Assembly: GCA_019096065.1 (NCBI GenBank)
Contig: JAGUCH010000007.1
Location: 5,974,501 to 6,038,500, forward strand
From: Paracyclopina nana
Lineage: Eukaryota; Arthropoda; Copepoda; Cyclopoida; Cyclopettidae
Reading direction: 5' to 3'
DNA: 64,000 nucleotides
A program made the translations under genes and the position numbers. The notes below the pieces were generated by a model, which saw nothing but the letters and a program-made list of their open reading frames with translations, did no database searches and was not told the origin of the DNA. Positions 24,328 to 39,100 of the stretch are shown in pieces (within the stretch, counting starts at the first letter, position 1; every line of letters starts with the position of its first letter).

Positions 24328-27157
24328 TCAGACTGGATTCAGCCTTCCCAGCCTTTCCAAGTAGGCATCCTCATCAAAGTTGTCCATGTTTTCATCCAAC
24401 AGTGACTCATACATGTAGTCATCAAATAAAGCATTTCTGTAATCACAATATGAATTAAAAGAATGAGCCAGCAAAGAGAATTATTTTTCATTACTCTTGA
24501 CATGGCACAATATTGGCAGTGCTGATTGGATCTTCTTCAAAATCAACTTCTGAACTGCCTAGAATTAGCTGATGAAAGCATCCTCTTAGGCCCGACCCCC
24601 CACTCTTGAATACATCAAGATTTCCACCCAGGAAAATAGAATTCCCACTAAATTCTGAAAAATTGCTATCCACTGAAATGTGAAGAGGTGAGTGAGTATC
24701 AATTTGAAGAGTCATGTTGAGGTCATGTCTGGTAACAACAAGTGTATGCAGTTGGCCATCATTGACCAGTATGTCACAATTAATGCCATAGTGGTCACCA
24801 TTTTGATTCAAAGTAAGCTTGACCTTTCCATCCACAACTGAAAAAATAAAACATATCAATGACCTGCCGGTAAAATGAATGCTGCAGCAATTTACTCAAT
24901 ATTTCAAGCTTTTCTTCATTAGATCCCTGCAAAAACACTAGGGCATTTGTGTCCTCAGTGGAAAACAGAATTGTTATTGTCTTGGGAAATGGCTTATAGG
25001 GGATTTCAACAAAGCCATCACCTCTCATTCCTATGGAATTTCCTATCATTCCAGCTGAAATGGGAAAATGCATTGACATGCAGTCAAGACATAATACTGA
25101 AAGTTTACTTTTCTTGCAATGTTGTCCAAAGTAGGGCCAAGGGCAGAAACATTTGGCTTTACTTTTGATGACTTGACAAACTCCTTGGTTGAAGCAAGTC
25201 ACTGATTTGCAGAAATCTTCTTCCATTTTCATCTCGCATTGCTTTCCACTATTAGAAAAAGCTATAGACTTCCTCTTGTATAAGAGTCTGAAGAATCTAT
25301 AATATACCTATATCCTTCAGGGCAAGTGCAAGCAAAATCATTTTCTCCCGAATCATTATTGCATGATCCACCATTTTGGCAGTTGAGACAAGTCTCCAAA
25401 GAGGCGCAATCTTTTACATTGGATGACTCTATTACATCTTTGGCAAAATCCACAACAGTAGAGTGGTAATGACCCACTTTCAGGTCAGAGATGCAGCCCT
25501 CAAAGCCTCTATTGACTCCTACCCCTGGTGAAATTGAGTACTTGCTCCCTGAAGTGGAATTAGAATCAAAAGAAGCTAGAAGCAAAATATTGAAATTACT
25601 ATTTATGCTTCCAAAGAAGATGGGATTTCTTATGTTCAATCCTCTTGTGTTTCCTTTAGATTTTCCAGTTACATCAGGAAGCTCATCCAACTTTAAATGT
25701 CCCTCTTTCATTCTCCTGCTGACAGTAACAGAATGCCATTTTCCAGGCATGATTTTCTCTTGGCTTATTAAAACTGCAGGCCCTGAAAATTTCATTCCCA
25801 TCATAATTGGCCCTTATACAGTATGGAAGACAAGTGGAAAATTACCAGAGCCAGTGTCAAATCTGAACTCGAGGAATCCATTTTTGATGACTATGGCAGC
25901 AAAATCTCCATGTCCATCCTCCCTTTCTGCACAATACATGATAATTCCATCTTTTGAATTTTTGGCCTTCACTCGAAATTCCATTTTTAACCTGAAAAAG
26001 ACAAATTCTGCCTTTTATTGCGTTCTATCTCTGCAGATTAAGCATTCCAGGCTCACGTTCTCAAAATATGATGTGGCTCAGGTATGGATAAATAGGCCTC
26101 TTCATCAAAATATGGATGGTTGATGGAAATTGGCTCTTCACAAAATTGGCCTTGAAGGCCAAAAGGGCATGAGCACTTGAAGCCATTTTGTGTGTCCATA
26201 CACTTCCCCTGCCCACAGGCTCCTTCATGACAAGCTGCACCCAATTTTTGACATTTACTCCCACTGAAGCCAGGTTGACACAAGCACAAGTGGCCTCCAT
26301 CCACATTGGCCTCCTGGCAGATGCCTCTGTTGTCACAAAGGCCTCTGCTATCTTTGCAAGTATTGCAAGACTTGGTGCCAATGGCCTTTACCCTTTCAGG
26401 AGATATTTCAATAGGTTTGGAGTTTATAGTGAGCATGCTAATGCAGCCCTTGAAGCCCTGGCCAAATCCTAGCTCTTTTGCATTGGGATGACCACCAATA
26501 TACAATGGGGTAGCAAGATCAAGGCCCATGAATTTGCCATCAATCATTCCATGAAGAACCACATTGTTATTAATAGTCATTGTTCCATTCCTTCTATTTC
26601 TCTCAATTTTGATGGTGTGCCATTTAGAAAGCTCCAGAGGCTTATAGCCTTGAATGAGAGCAGTTCCTGAGCCTAGGTCAAATCTGAACTCAGGAATGCC
26701 ATTGGAAAGGCCCAGTGTGATGTAGTCTCCATTTTGGTGCTCATTTTGCCCATTGTACAGAATGAGGCCATCTGGCTCCTCAGGTTTGATGGATAGGATG
26801 ATTTCAAAGGACAAGTAAGCATCTTGTAGAGCAGAATCAAGTTCCAAATAAGAAAGTGGAGTTTGGTCAAAAAATGGAACCACATTTGTCACTGATAGCA
26901 CACTGGGAATTTCTTCAATGCTCTCAGAATTGTTGGCTCTGCAGATGTAAATTCCAGCATCTTTCACTTCAATTTGGGGCAAAATGAGAGTTGATCCTCT
27001 GATGTTGGCACCACTGGGGATGCCTTTGTTGTGCACTCTTGACCATGAGTAAGAGACAGGGGGCTTTAATGTGGACCTGCAGCCAATCTCAGCTCTTGAG
27101 CCAACTTTTTCCATAACCAAATTATCTGATTGGTCTGATTGGCCTTCCTTGAATTCT
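24328..27157 (-). other. Perlecan domain V: Ig, LamG1, EGF, LamG2, EGF, LamG3, tail
   Basis: A last Ig (about 27157-26890) runs into LamG1 (about 26880-26390), two EGF modules ([26 protein letters not shown]), LamG2 (about 25990-25420), EGF ([19 protein letters not shown]) and LamG3 (about 25080-24492). The final exon (24436-24328) adds 35 residues rich in Asp and Glu, ending RLGRLNPV. Confidence 0.85.
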
Positions 27158-30100
27158 ACCAATAAAACAAAATATTACCAATGATTAAAATTAGCAGCAG
27201 ATCACCCACCTTTATCTTTTGTGTTAGAAAATGTTAGTTGAAAATAGGGGAAAAAAACTCAGTGTGTAAATGAGAACTCACCACCAAATCCAAGATATTA
27301 GAAAAATAAAGATGAAAGCAAGCCATCATCCACTCAACCAATAATCACAATTTTGTTATGTATTTACTAATTGTTAAAAAAATAACCTTTTTTTAAGTCG
27401 ACTGTGTAATCTGCATAAACTAAGTTAGTAGACTCCAATCTGCATCTATAAATGCCCCTGTTGGAAAACTGCACATTTTTGAAGGTGAGAATGGGCCCAT
27501 TGGCAAATGCATTATCTGGCAGATTATCTCCATTGATTTTGGACCAAATGTAGCGTGGATTTGTATTGGTGCCAATAGAAGAAGCTGGCAGTGAGCATTT
27601 CACCTCAAAATTGTCACCAGGTCTAAGTTGGTTTTTGGTTGCTCTTATTTCCAGGGGGCCAACAACATTGGTGACATCAATACCTACAAGTTATTCATTG
27701 AGAATCCTTTCACTATCATGCTGAGTTGATCATGACAGGCACAATGATAATGATAAAGAGGGTAATCATGCAACAAAGCTAATATTGAATTGACATGCCA
27801 GATTCAATGATATCATCATGTTTGGCTTATATTGGATGTAAATGCAATCATTTGAAGTGTATTCATTCCAGCTTTTTCATCTACATGCCATACTTGCTCT
27901 TTACCCCTTTTCTCCCTTCTTTCACTGCATGTAAACTCGTCAGATCCATCAGTGCAATCAAATTCGCCATCACAAAGCAACCTTTTTGGAATGCACTCTT
28001 GCCTTCTATTTACACATTGGAAAAACTCTGCTGAAGGCTGATCAATACATCCATCTACTGGCCTTTCCTGTATTAAAGGCTCAGGGGGCAAAAATCCACC
28101 TCCACCTCCAGTAGTAAAAGTAGGACCTTTTTTAAGTGGATTTTATTCGTAGGTTCATTAGAGAGACTGAAAGAATTGCCCTCTATTTTTTTAAATAAGT
28201 AAATCGCCTGGTTTTCTAAGTCTCTCAGTGTTTTTTAAACCATGCACGCTCTGGGGAAACATAGAGGCTGATTCACAAAAATTGCGCTTTAGGCCAAAAA
28301 AAGAGAGAGTGTGATTCATGAAAAAAGATGTTAACTTACTCTTATCCACTCTCAGCCTCACGTATTGCGTTTGATCTCCTCGAATGCATAAGTAAACTCC
28401 GGCATCTTCAAGCTGGACATTTTGTATTCGCAGCAGGCCACCCCCGTATTGCCTGGCCCTGTCTAAAGGCCGTCCATCTGGCCTTTCCCACCTCATTAAG
28501 GCATCCCCACTCAATCGACAATACAAGTCCACATCTGAGCCAAACCGAGCTGGAATCTCCTCCACAGAATCAAAATTCTGAGATTCACCTGAGGACAGTC
28601 AAAATCAGCTTCAAATTGGAAATCATAATGAAAACAAGGGTACAAAGTTCTGGTCAAATAATCCCAGTCGGATAAGCATCGGACTCCGTCTTGGACGCCT
28701 AAATAATTTAGTGTACTCACTGCTCACTATGACATCAGCTGAGGCCTCTGAAGTTCCCATCTGATTGGTGGCAGTGCAAGAGTATCGACCCTGGTCATCA
28801 GATGAGATGGACCTAAATTCCAATCTGCCACCCTGCACCGAAACTGATCTGGGTAAGTAGGGTTGGCCTTTCTTGGCCCATTGAATGCCAATTGGCTGGT
28901 CCCCTGTGGCAGTGCACAAAATGGAGGCATCATCACCAACACTGACAACTTGGAAAGAGGGCTCCAATTGCACTCTTGGAGGGGCTGAAAAATTCAATCA
29001 CATCAAAAGAGAGTTCTGTATGCAGAAAAAGGGCAAAAAGATTACATGCAACAATGAGATTGGCCACTGCCACAAAAATGACGTTTCCATTCTCGTCAAG
29101 GGTCTGACAGCCATAAGCTCCACTCTCTGAGGGCTGAACATCAGGGATGAAAAGCTCCCCATTGTTTTCATAGGCCTTGGATGTAATGGCAGACCCATCC
29201 AGCTTCACCCATTTAATCCTTAGATTGGTGGCTGTTCCCACGAGTTGGCAGCTTAATCTGGCATTTTCTCCAGGTGGGTATAAAGAGTCCACGGCGTTGG
29301 GCCTATTTTGGCCATAATCTGGCCTGTTATTTTGTCCATATTCAGGCCTGTTATTTTGTCCATATTCAGGCCTGTTATTTTGGTCGTATTCAGGCCTGGT
29401 ATTTTGGTCATATTCAGGCCTGTTATTTTGGTCATATTCAGGCCTGTTATTTTGGCCATAATCTGGCCTACTTTGACCATTTTCACTGGGCCTTGAGTCA
29501 ACAGATTCAGTGACAATCAATTGCACTACTTCTTCAATTTCCCCAGCAGAGTTTTGGGCTTTGCATACGTACGAGCCTTCATTTTCTTTCGAGACTCTTT
29601 GCAAAGTGTGAGTGGCAGTGCCTACAGAGGGACGACTTTGACTGAAATTAAGCAAAAAAAAGCTGATTAATAAGTTGGAAGCTTTGATTTTACTCCCATG
29701 GGAAAAAAGCATGGACATTTCAAGGCAAAATATTTTGTCTGAATCTTTTTTTAATGTAAAAAAATGAATTGAAAAAAAATATCTCTAAAGTTTTCTTTCA
29801 GTTTCAAAAACTGAAACTCAAGTGCAAAAAGCTGATTCACGTCAACATTTTAAATTATGTCGAATGTAAGCTTACATTGAGCCACCAATTTTCTGCCAGG
29901 ACACAGTGGGCAAAGGCTCTCCCCTTGCATCACACCTCAGGTCAAGGTTGTCTCCCTTTTGAACCTGGAACGAGCCTCGAGGCGTCAAGGTTAAAGTGGG
30001 AGCAATGTCCACCCTCAAAAAGGCCACAGCTGAGGCCTGGCCAGCCTGATTTTTTGCAGTACACTCAAACCTGCCCTCATTAGCCTTGTTAACGTCAGTG

Positions 30101-33100
30101 ATGCGGATGACACCGCCATTAGCCAAAATTTCCACGTTTCGCGGAAAATTCGAGGAATAATCCAGGGATTTCCACGAGACTTCAGGGTTGGGAATTCCGG
30201 CTAGGACTCTGCACTGGAATAGCACACTTCCACCCTGCACCACAGTCTGGTTGTCAGATGGGTACACTTCAATTTGAGGCCTTTCCCTCCGCTCCACTTC
30301 CAAAATGGCGGAATCTCTAGAAGCCCCAGCTTCATTTTCAACCCCTAAAATATTTTCAAAATCAGGCTCTGGAGCATCACTTTCAGCAATTCGTACCGCA
30401 AATGTAGACTCCTCTGTCGTCCACTTCCACATTGTAGAAATACAGCTCTGGTCCTCGGAGTATGGCAGTTTTGCTGTTGAGCTCCCCGCCCACTTTGCTC
30501 CATTTGGCCTCTTTGGCCCCCTCGATTATGCACCGAAAAGAGCCTTGCTGGCCTTGAGCAAGGTCCAGCCTTTTGGGCTCAATCCTGGCGCTGGGTGGAG
30601 CCACATATTGCTGCCTGTCTTGCACCATGATTCTGGCCTGAGCAGAGCTCACCAAAAAGTTGGAATTGGGGTCAATGATGGAGCACTCATAAATGCCAGC
30701 AGAGTCTGGCGAGACTTGGTTGATTTTCAGCAAGCCACCCTGGACTATGGCGTTGTATGGCAGCCTTCCCTGGATTTTGTTCCAGGTGATGGCAAAACGA
30801 GGGTTGGAGCAGATACAAGCTATCTCAATGGTTTCTCCTTCATTGGCCATTAGATTGTCAGGCACGATTTGCACTGAGGCATAATCTTGATTTCCTGCAG
30901 TATTGTCATTGCGATCCACGTCATTGGGGATTGATCCGCTCGGATCTAATGGAAAAGGAAATCAAAGTATCCGATTTAGCCAGAATGTAGGATATGCCTG
31001 TCTGCAATCCAGTGTCGTTAATTCACTAGGATTAACTGTGTAACTGCAGTACATACTAGAACTGCCAATAATTGGCAATGTTTGAAATGGAAATCCAGCA
31101 AAATCTTGTTATGCATTTTTTCGCCAGAAATCATGATCTTATCATGTTTTCAGGTAAAAAGCCAAAAAATACTGCCTAAATGGATTATATTCTCCAATGT
31201 AAAGGCTTATATTACCTGGTCTGACATAAATGACAGCAGACAACTCAGTGGAACCAGCCTGGTTTTGGGCCCTGCAAACGATTTCGCCCTGATCTTCGGA
31301 ACGAATTTCCTCAAGGTACAAAGTGGATCCATAGGCTATGGGCTGGCCATTTTTGATCCAGGCAATGGTGTCAGCATTGGCAACATTGCAGTAGATTTGA
31401 GTGCGTCCACCAACGCTGACATCGAGTGATCTCGATGGCAAAATGGCAACGATTTCTGGACGATTTTTACTTGAAGAGGAAGTCTCTCCTCCGCCTTGAA
31501 ATTATTAAAACTAAAATGAGCATCTAAAATAGATATTTTGAAAGTCTTACCAACATTCAGAGTGGCTTTATCGCTGAGCACAAAAAAGGCATTGAAGGCA
31601 TTGCACACATACACTCCACTATCTTCAGTTTGCACATTGGCAATAATGAGAACTCCACTTTCCAGATTGGTTTGGATTCGATCCAGAGGCAAATTTCCAT
31701 TTTCCCTACTCCAAGATATTTTTGCATCACCCTGCCATGGAAAATCAAATTAGCCAAAGCAGGCGAAAAATGAGCTATTTTTTTGGTACTTGTCCTTGAA
31801 CATTACACCTCAGTGTCACGCTCTCGCCAACTTGAACGATTTTTATTTTGGGCTCAGTGATGGTCACAACCATGGAGGATGGAGGAGGATTATCTGCAAA
31901 AGTGGGCTTTAGCATACCATATAAAAATTGCGGTTGAATAATGCTTCATTTTACCCAGGGGTCTCTCGCATTTTTCTCCACTGAAGCCCTCCTTACACTG
32001 GCACACCAATTTGAGGTCCTGAGCTGAGCAGCTGAGCTCATTTTGATTGCAATCACAGGGCTTGCACGAGCCCACGTCTCCGGTTCCAGTTTTGTCGAGA
32101 TTATCCCTGTAGTAGCCTCTGGCACAGGATTCACAGCTGAGGCCTTCGTATCCTTGAGGACAGAGGCACTCTTCCACAGATTCAGCCACGAATCCTGTGT
32201 TTTGGGGAATGGCAATGTCCAGCATGATTTTCCTGGAACAATTGCATAATGCATCACTAGTTAGGCGACCAATGTGGTGTGATGGCAACTCGGATTATTT
32301 ATTATATATAAAAAAATATTACTTGATCCTCGTTTCTCGCATGGTATCAGTATGGCTAGCTCTAACCTTGATGGAGTCAAGGTTGGCCAAAACCGTCATA
32401 AGGTCATTTCTGCTAGCACTCGTAGCCAATCCAGCCTCAATTCTCTCCCATTCACTTTCCTTCATCCATACCTTGATAACCTGGCATTGAATAAAAAATG
32501 CTACAAATAGTTACATTTTTAAATCAAGAATTACCTCTTCTTGGCCTGATGTCATCAACTCCACGGATTTGGACCATGTAAGTGTCAATCCATTTCCCGA
32601 CAGAATGATAATGGGATCCGATATTGAAACTTCCCCCTCAAATTCAGACTTGACACGCAAGGTCAAATTTCCATCATATGAATGAACCTTTAGAAAAATT
32701 CATTGTTGCCAAGGCTTATTTTTCAAACAGGAAAGTTAAGGACCTTGTTTCCCAGAAAAGTAGGAGGTAGATTCCAATAAAGCACAGCATTTGCAGTCTC
32801 GCTGCTAAAAGTGTGGACAACTTCACCAGCATCTTCATCAAAGGACAAACTTTCCTCTTTTACAGTGCCATCACTCAGCCTTGATTGAGATAAGAGAGAT
32901 TTTGATTTTTGAATACTGGCAGCTAAAACCCTCTTAAACTTTTCCTCATAAGCTCTTTGCACAAGCAACATAATATGCAATCTTGCAGGAAAAACAGCTA
33001 GTTACAGCCAAGGTTTCTCTTGATTTTTTGACATTTTCCTCCTAATTGACTTAATTGTGCTCCATTAAGCAATCATTACGCGCATTCAAGCAATTTTGAC

Positions 33101-36100
33101 TTGTTTGCCAAAAAAATATTTTGCCGAAATATCAAGCATGATATGCAGCTGATCACAGCCTAATTCGAGTATTTCCAGTACATCATGGATACATGCTTAC
33201 ATTTCAACCAATGTCAGGGCATGTTTGTCATCGAAGAAATGCATCCTCATGGTGGACCAGTACATCTTGGCAAGGCTACATTCAGTCCCGACACCAGAGC
33301 ACCAACATGAAGTGCAACCCAAAGGATTCGAGGCTGAAAGGCCAAAACTGCCTTGCCTGCATCGATCACAATTACGACCATCCACGTTAGCCTTGCACGA
33401 GCACATATTATTGGCACAATCTGAAAAAAAAAAAAATATTTGTGTTATAGCAGGCCCTGTTTTATTAGAGCATAAAAGGCCCAATTTTGGTCAAATATTG
33501 AGGAAAAACTGCAAAGTCAAGGCAGTTACTAAAGGAGTTTTTGGCCTTTTCCAAAATGGACCAAAAAGACAGGCAAATTATGCAAAAAATCGACCATGAT
33601 CTGCAGATTTATATAATGGCTTTCATGCTCACCTGGGGAAATTGTGCCAGCCACATTGCAATCACACGTGTTGGCATTTGGCATACCCGATCCAGTTGGC
33701 AGGCAATTTTCCACGGTGGCGTTTCCGGAGTAGCCCTCTTCACATCTATCGCAATAATCCCCTGTTGTGTGACCTCTGCAATCCTGAAACATTACGAGTG
33801 AAAAATGAAAGCAGCTTTCGTCTACTAATCCCTTATCAAAGCTATTAGCCAGTCTAATACCCCCGAATGGTTTACTGAGACGTATATGCTTACTGGCAGC
33901 CTTTGGAAGCGCATAATTTCCAAAGAAGATGCTTCAGTACATAATTCAATGAATTTTCACCCAGATGAAATCATTTTGTCACAATTAAAAACTAAAATCA
34001 AAGTAAAAAATGCTCAAATTTCAGTTTTCTTAAAGTGAACATGAGCAAGGAAAACGCTTTTTCACGACGAGATTTTCAGCCTAAAATTCCAGCTTACTAA
34101 ACAAACTCCGGTTTCGGAATGGCAAATTGAGGAATGACCGTAGCATTGGCAGGGCTTGCAAACGCCCAAATAGAGGCCCTCGGAAGTGCGCGTGTACCCA
34201 GGGGCACAATCTTCACACGAGAGGCCTTTGTACCCAATTGGACAGTTGCATTGCTCCACAGAGGTAGCCAGACCCAATTCAGACACGTGGTGGCCCACAG
34301 TGGACAATGACACACTCGAAAGCCTGAAACCATTCAATAAACTAATTATTTGACAAGATAAGGTTAATTTTTGTCAGAGCGTCACCCAGCCTTGGAAGTT
34401 CCTTGTGTATCAGTGGCTCTTATAAGGAGGAAATCAACGTCTGCCAAAGCCATCAGGAGATGTTCTCTTCCAACGACCATTCCATCTGTCCTCATCCATG
34501 AATTCTCGTGGATTTGCACACTGAAAGGCGTTGGCTCCTCAGTAATTTGATCTCCATCTTGGGGATAATGAAGGAGGCGGATGTCATTTCCCTAAAAGCA
34601 TCAAAAGAATCAAATTGATGTTCTGATCAAAGCACAAGCTAAATTTGATTGATGAATTTCAATTTAGCTTGGTGGTACTTTAGTGACTCTTGCTTCAATT
34701 GGCTCTTTTCCAGGAAGTGAAGCAATTAAAAAATCCCACTACGCAGCGGCTCCAAGCTAAATTTAGTTTATACAGTGCTTTACATTATTTTCGAACATTC
34801 ACAAACCAGTGAACCCTGCGAACAGTTTTCTCAGCTAGTAAATTGGTATAAACCTTTAGAAAAATGCCTACATTCTGATTTCTAACTTGAGTTTTCGCCA
34901 AAAATAGCTTAGCAATTTGCTTTAGTACAGCTTAGTTTTTCCTAAGTTACCATTCCTGGATACCAACTACCCTAATTTGGCTCAAGAAGGTGGTTCTTGT
35001 AGACCATTGATTTCTATTACTTTTAAACTATGTAGGGTACCGATCAAAAAACCTAACAGAAAAAAACTAGGCAACTTAGTATCATCCAACTTTTAAGACA
35101 ATTAGTTCATGACGTAAAACAAAGGGGTTATGAATCAAAAATATCTCAAAGATAATTTAAAATATCAAGATTTTTTGAGAAAAAGTAACATTTATGATGA
35201 TTACTCGCCCTAAAAAAGTGACCCGCCCCATTGAAATTAAAGTTCAACTCCCAAATGTTTCTTCTAAATTGTCGCTCGGATTTTTACGGAAGGGATTTTT
35301 ACTGAACGGATTTTTATGTTACGGATTTTTGCGGATGCGGAATTGAACAGTACATTCAGAAAAATTACTTCAGAAACATTAACCTTTCTAACAGAGTATA
35401 TCTCAAAGATATAAGAAAAAATCATTACTTTGAGAAAATTATCTAATAATTATTTGATTATTTCATATTAATATAATGTGTACTGCAATGGATGCTCGTG
35501 CAATATTTAGCATTCATGTGAAAAGGTCTTGGCATAAGAATATGCCTATAAAGGCCCGCTCTCTTCGCCGCTTTCTCCTCTCATTTACCAGCATGATAAA
35601 ATAGAGGCGAGCAGCGAGTTGAGATCTCTCTGCAACGTCGCGTTTTTATAAATTCGTTCGGCTCCTTCCAGAGGCTCCATTTGCAGAGGAATTTTCGCCA
35701 GTGCAAGTTCAAGCATGACACCAAGAGCTTCATTACCAATAGCATCACTGAGCCTACTTGTCTTTGTCATCGTCAGACAGTCACAAATCTGCCAAGCGCT
35801 ACAGTACAGACCGCTATGGAGCACAAACCAGGTACTTTTCTTTAGTACTCTCGAGCACCAAAAAAAATTTAAATTCAAGGATAGAAATTAATTTGTATAA
35901 AAATGAAGCTTCTTTTGAACTGTGTGCAAAGTTGAGGAAATTCTAGAGAAGATGTGTTAGAATTCCTATATGAAATCATTTATACATTTGCAAGCATTTC
36001 CATTGCTGTAATAGATTTCACTAGAATTAAGCTATTTTGGAACTGAGGGAAAAAGCATCTTTTCCCTTATTACCAGCCGTTTTGCAGCGGAACGTGACGT

Positions 36101-39100
36101 TTCTTCTAGTAGATTTGTTCCATTTTTACGCTAATTAGGTGTCCGTGGCGGGGAGCGGTGCTTTGCCGTCTCGGATTATTTGAGCGGAGCGTTTGAAACA
36201 ATTTAAAGAAGTAAACCTTTTTTTACTTGTCGCTACGAAAAAAATCCCATAAAGTTGCGAAAAAAAGCAATAAATATTGAGCAGATTTTTCTAAAAATTA
36301 GCCGCCTAAGGCAGCTATTGTCGCTCCGCTCGAACCAAATGAGGCAGCTTTCGTGATGTTTCCACTATTTGGGCTAATAGTCAATTGCATCGTGCTAAAA
36401 AGGCTCATTTTCCATATAGCAGTGTCAAGGCAACAACTTGCTCTGCGCTCTACGAACGCACAGTCTTCAAGACGACGAGTACGACTACAATAATGGGCTC
36501 ATTCGTCGCAACCTCGACAACATGAACGAGGCCAACGAGGAGGAGGCCGAACGGGGGGATTCAGTGACGACACAATTGCACCATCAGCTGTGGAAGAGGA
36601 AAAACTCGAATGCGATTCGCATGTTGGCCCAGCAAATTTTGGCGTCGCGGAAACTCGTCAACGTGGCTTATCCCAACGAACGAAAAATGCTACCCAGACT
36701 CTACTAGAGCTAAAATATGATACACAGAACAAATTAATGATGGAGGGATTTTGTCAATGACCATAACCAGCTTACTAAACGTTAAAATTTTACTTTTGAT
36801 TATGTGGATATGTGAAATAAAGATTATTAGGTTATTTTTTCCAATCTCTCTGACTACCTCAGTATTTTCCTCATAGTTAATTATGGCAGTTTTAATTAGC
36901 ACTCACCTTCAGGATAATGAGGGCATTTTCTGAGGAATATTGCGGGCTGGCAGAGAGAGTAAAATTGAGCTCCCCTCCATAGGATCCCAATTGATTGCCA
37001 GTGAATTGAGCTGGCAGCCTCCAATAATAGGTCTGTGATTGAAAGATGGCACAGCATTGAGCAAGAAGCCTTTTAATTGCTTTTTCTTTTTGGGTTTCTT
37101 ACTGTCTGTTGCAGGTCAGCAACTTCGTCAAAGTGAAGCTGCCTGGTGCGAGGGCTGGCCCTCAAATCCGATATTTCATCTAGGAAATCCTCATCTGTGA
37201 GTGAGAATCCGAGAGGGTCGTCAAAAAACTCGATTTTCTCCACATGCCTGGGAAGATTTGCAGACTGGCATTGAGTTGGGGTGCCACTCTGGTCCGAGGG
37301 GATTCCCATGCAAAAACAGCTAATGCAAGCTCCATCAGCCTCAGAATAAAATTCAGAGTCCAGGCATTTCTTGTCAGGCTTTGCTGTGTCACAAAGAGGC
37401 CCAGAGAAGCCAGCCTACAAAATTGAATTTATTATTCAAGAAGCTTTTTAGCAGGTTGGCATGACTTTCTTAAAAACGGTATTTCTCAGTATCACTCTTA
37501 GCAAAGAAAGTGCTTGGTAAGCATGACCAAAAGGTATTTACCTTGCATTTGCACATTCCTGATTCAGGCCAAACTGTGGAGCTACCTTGAGGGTAATTAC
37601 ATGGCTTTGGTCTGTACTCAGGCTCTGAAACTAAGCCAAAAAAATTAAACATGCAATTTTTGGCCATATTCTATATTACATAAGAAGCCATGCATGAACA
37701 AAAAGTTGTGCAATCAGCAGCACCGGAAGAATTTCCATCAAGTTCCTAATTATGTCATGAGATCAATTTATTTCAAAAAGCAGTTCATTTCATCTGCATG
37801 GTTGTAGCAGTCAGCTATGCCATCACAGACTAGCACAGAAGGAATAATGACGAAATTGTTGAAAAAGTTGCAACTGAAAAAGCTGCCACACACTGCTTCG
37901 TCTGACAAATCTGCACAGTGGGCACGACCATCACAAAGCATCGACCTGCGTATGCATTGACGCCCAGATAAACATTTCCACTCTGAGGCCTCGTAATAGG
38001 AACAAAGGCCTGAAAGACAATATTTTCATGAATAACATTAATTTCGCCCAAGATACATACAACAGAAAAAGCCTCAAAGTGCTGCTACTACTACTCTTTC
38101 CCTGAAATAAAAGCAAGATTATTTCTTTTTGAGGCATGAAGCAGTTTTTTGTGAAAAGCTGATGAGCTACCCTCATATTTTTTATACAAGATGATTCTTA
38201 GTGTATGCATTGAGTCCATTGAAAAGGGACTCTTAATATGATTAGTATATCTTCTGATGTGAGCAGGGTACTTCGTGGCTTTTTCTTGCAAGTCTATAAA
38301 TAATAATTACAGTGCTGTTGTTCATCAGATCCATCTCTACAGTCTTGTATGCCATTGCAGAGCCTCTCTTTTGAAATGCAAGTTCCATCTGCACAAATGT
38401 GGTCATCTTTTCTACAAGGGCATTGCTGCTCATCAGACAAGTTGGGACAATGCCACAATCCATCACACCTCAGTGACATGGGTATGCATGATCCATCCCC
38501 ACAATCCCAATATTGCTGAGGGCATTCTTACCAATTCAATTTAAAAAAGGCAGAATAGAAAAGAGAGCAAGTACTTGAGCTGAGAAAATGTTTCACCTTT
38601 CATGCAAGAGCTCTCATCACTCCCATCAGAGCAATCAATCTCCCCATTACACAAGATATTGGAAGACTTGGTATTGAACAGGCACTCATTATTGGAGCAT
38701 AAATGGAAGCCTGAGCAATAATGCTCGCAACCACAGGACTCATCTGATCCGTCAATACAATCTCTGTGCCCATTACATCTAAGTTTTTTGTGAATGCATT
38801 GGCCTGAAGAGCACATGTACTCATCTGCAGAACATCCAGAAACTGAAAAGGGAGAAAATGATCCTTTTCTCAATCATGCCATTTGGGGAAAACAAATACA
38901 AATATAAGATCGAAATTTTGAGGCCCAATTGCCTCCCTAGGCAATAAGATCGAAATTAAAGTAGGGTATTGGTTCCATGACTGAATGGTTTGAATAAAAT
39001 CCCTTTTTTCTTAGATCCTACAAAAAAAACTAAGGCCATCATAGCTTTGAACCAAAGTATTAAGCCAAACAGATAAGATTTAAGTAGATAGAACTGCCCG

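Noticed and set aside
35585-35878. Minus-strand ORF of 97 codons overlapping the nested peptide gene
   Set aside because: It is antisense to the signal-peptide exon, has no domain and no splice support; the plus-strand reading has a TATA box and an in-phase second exon.
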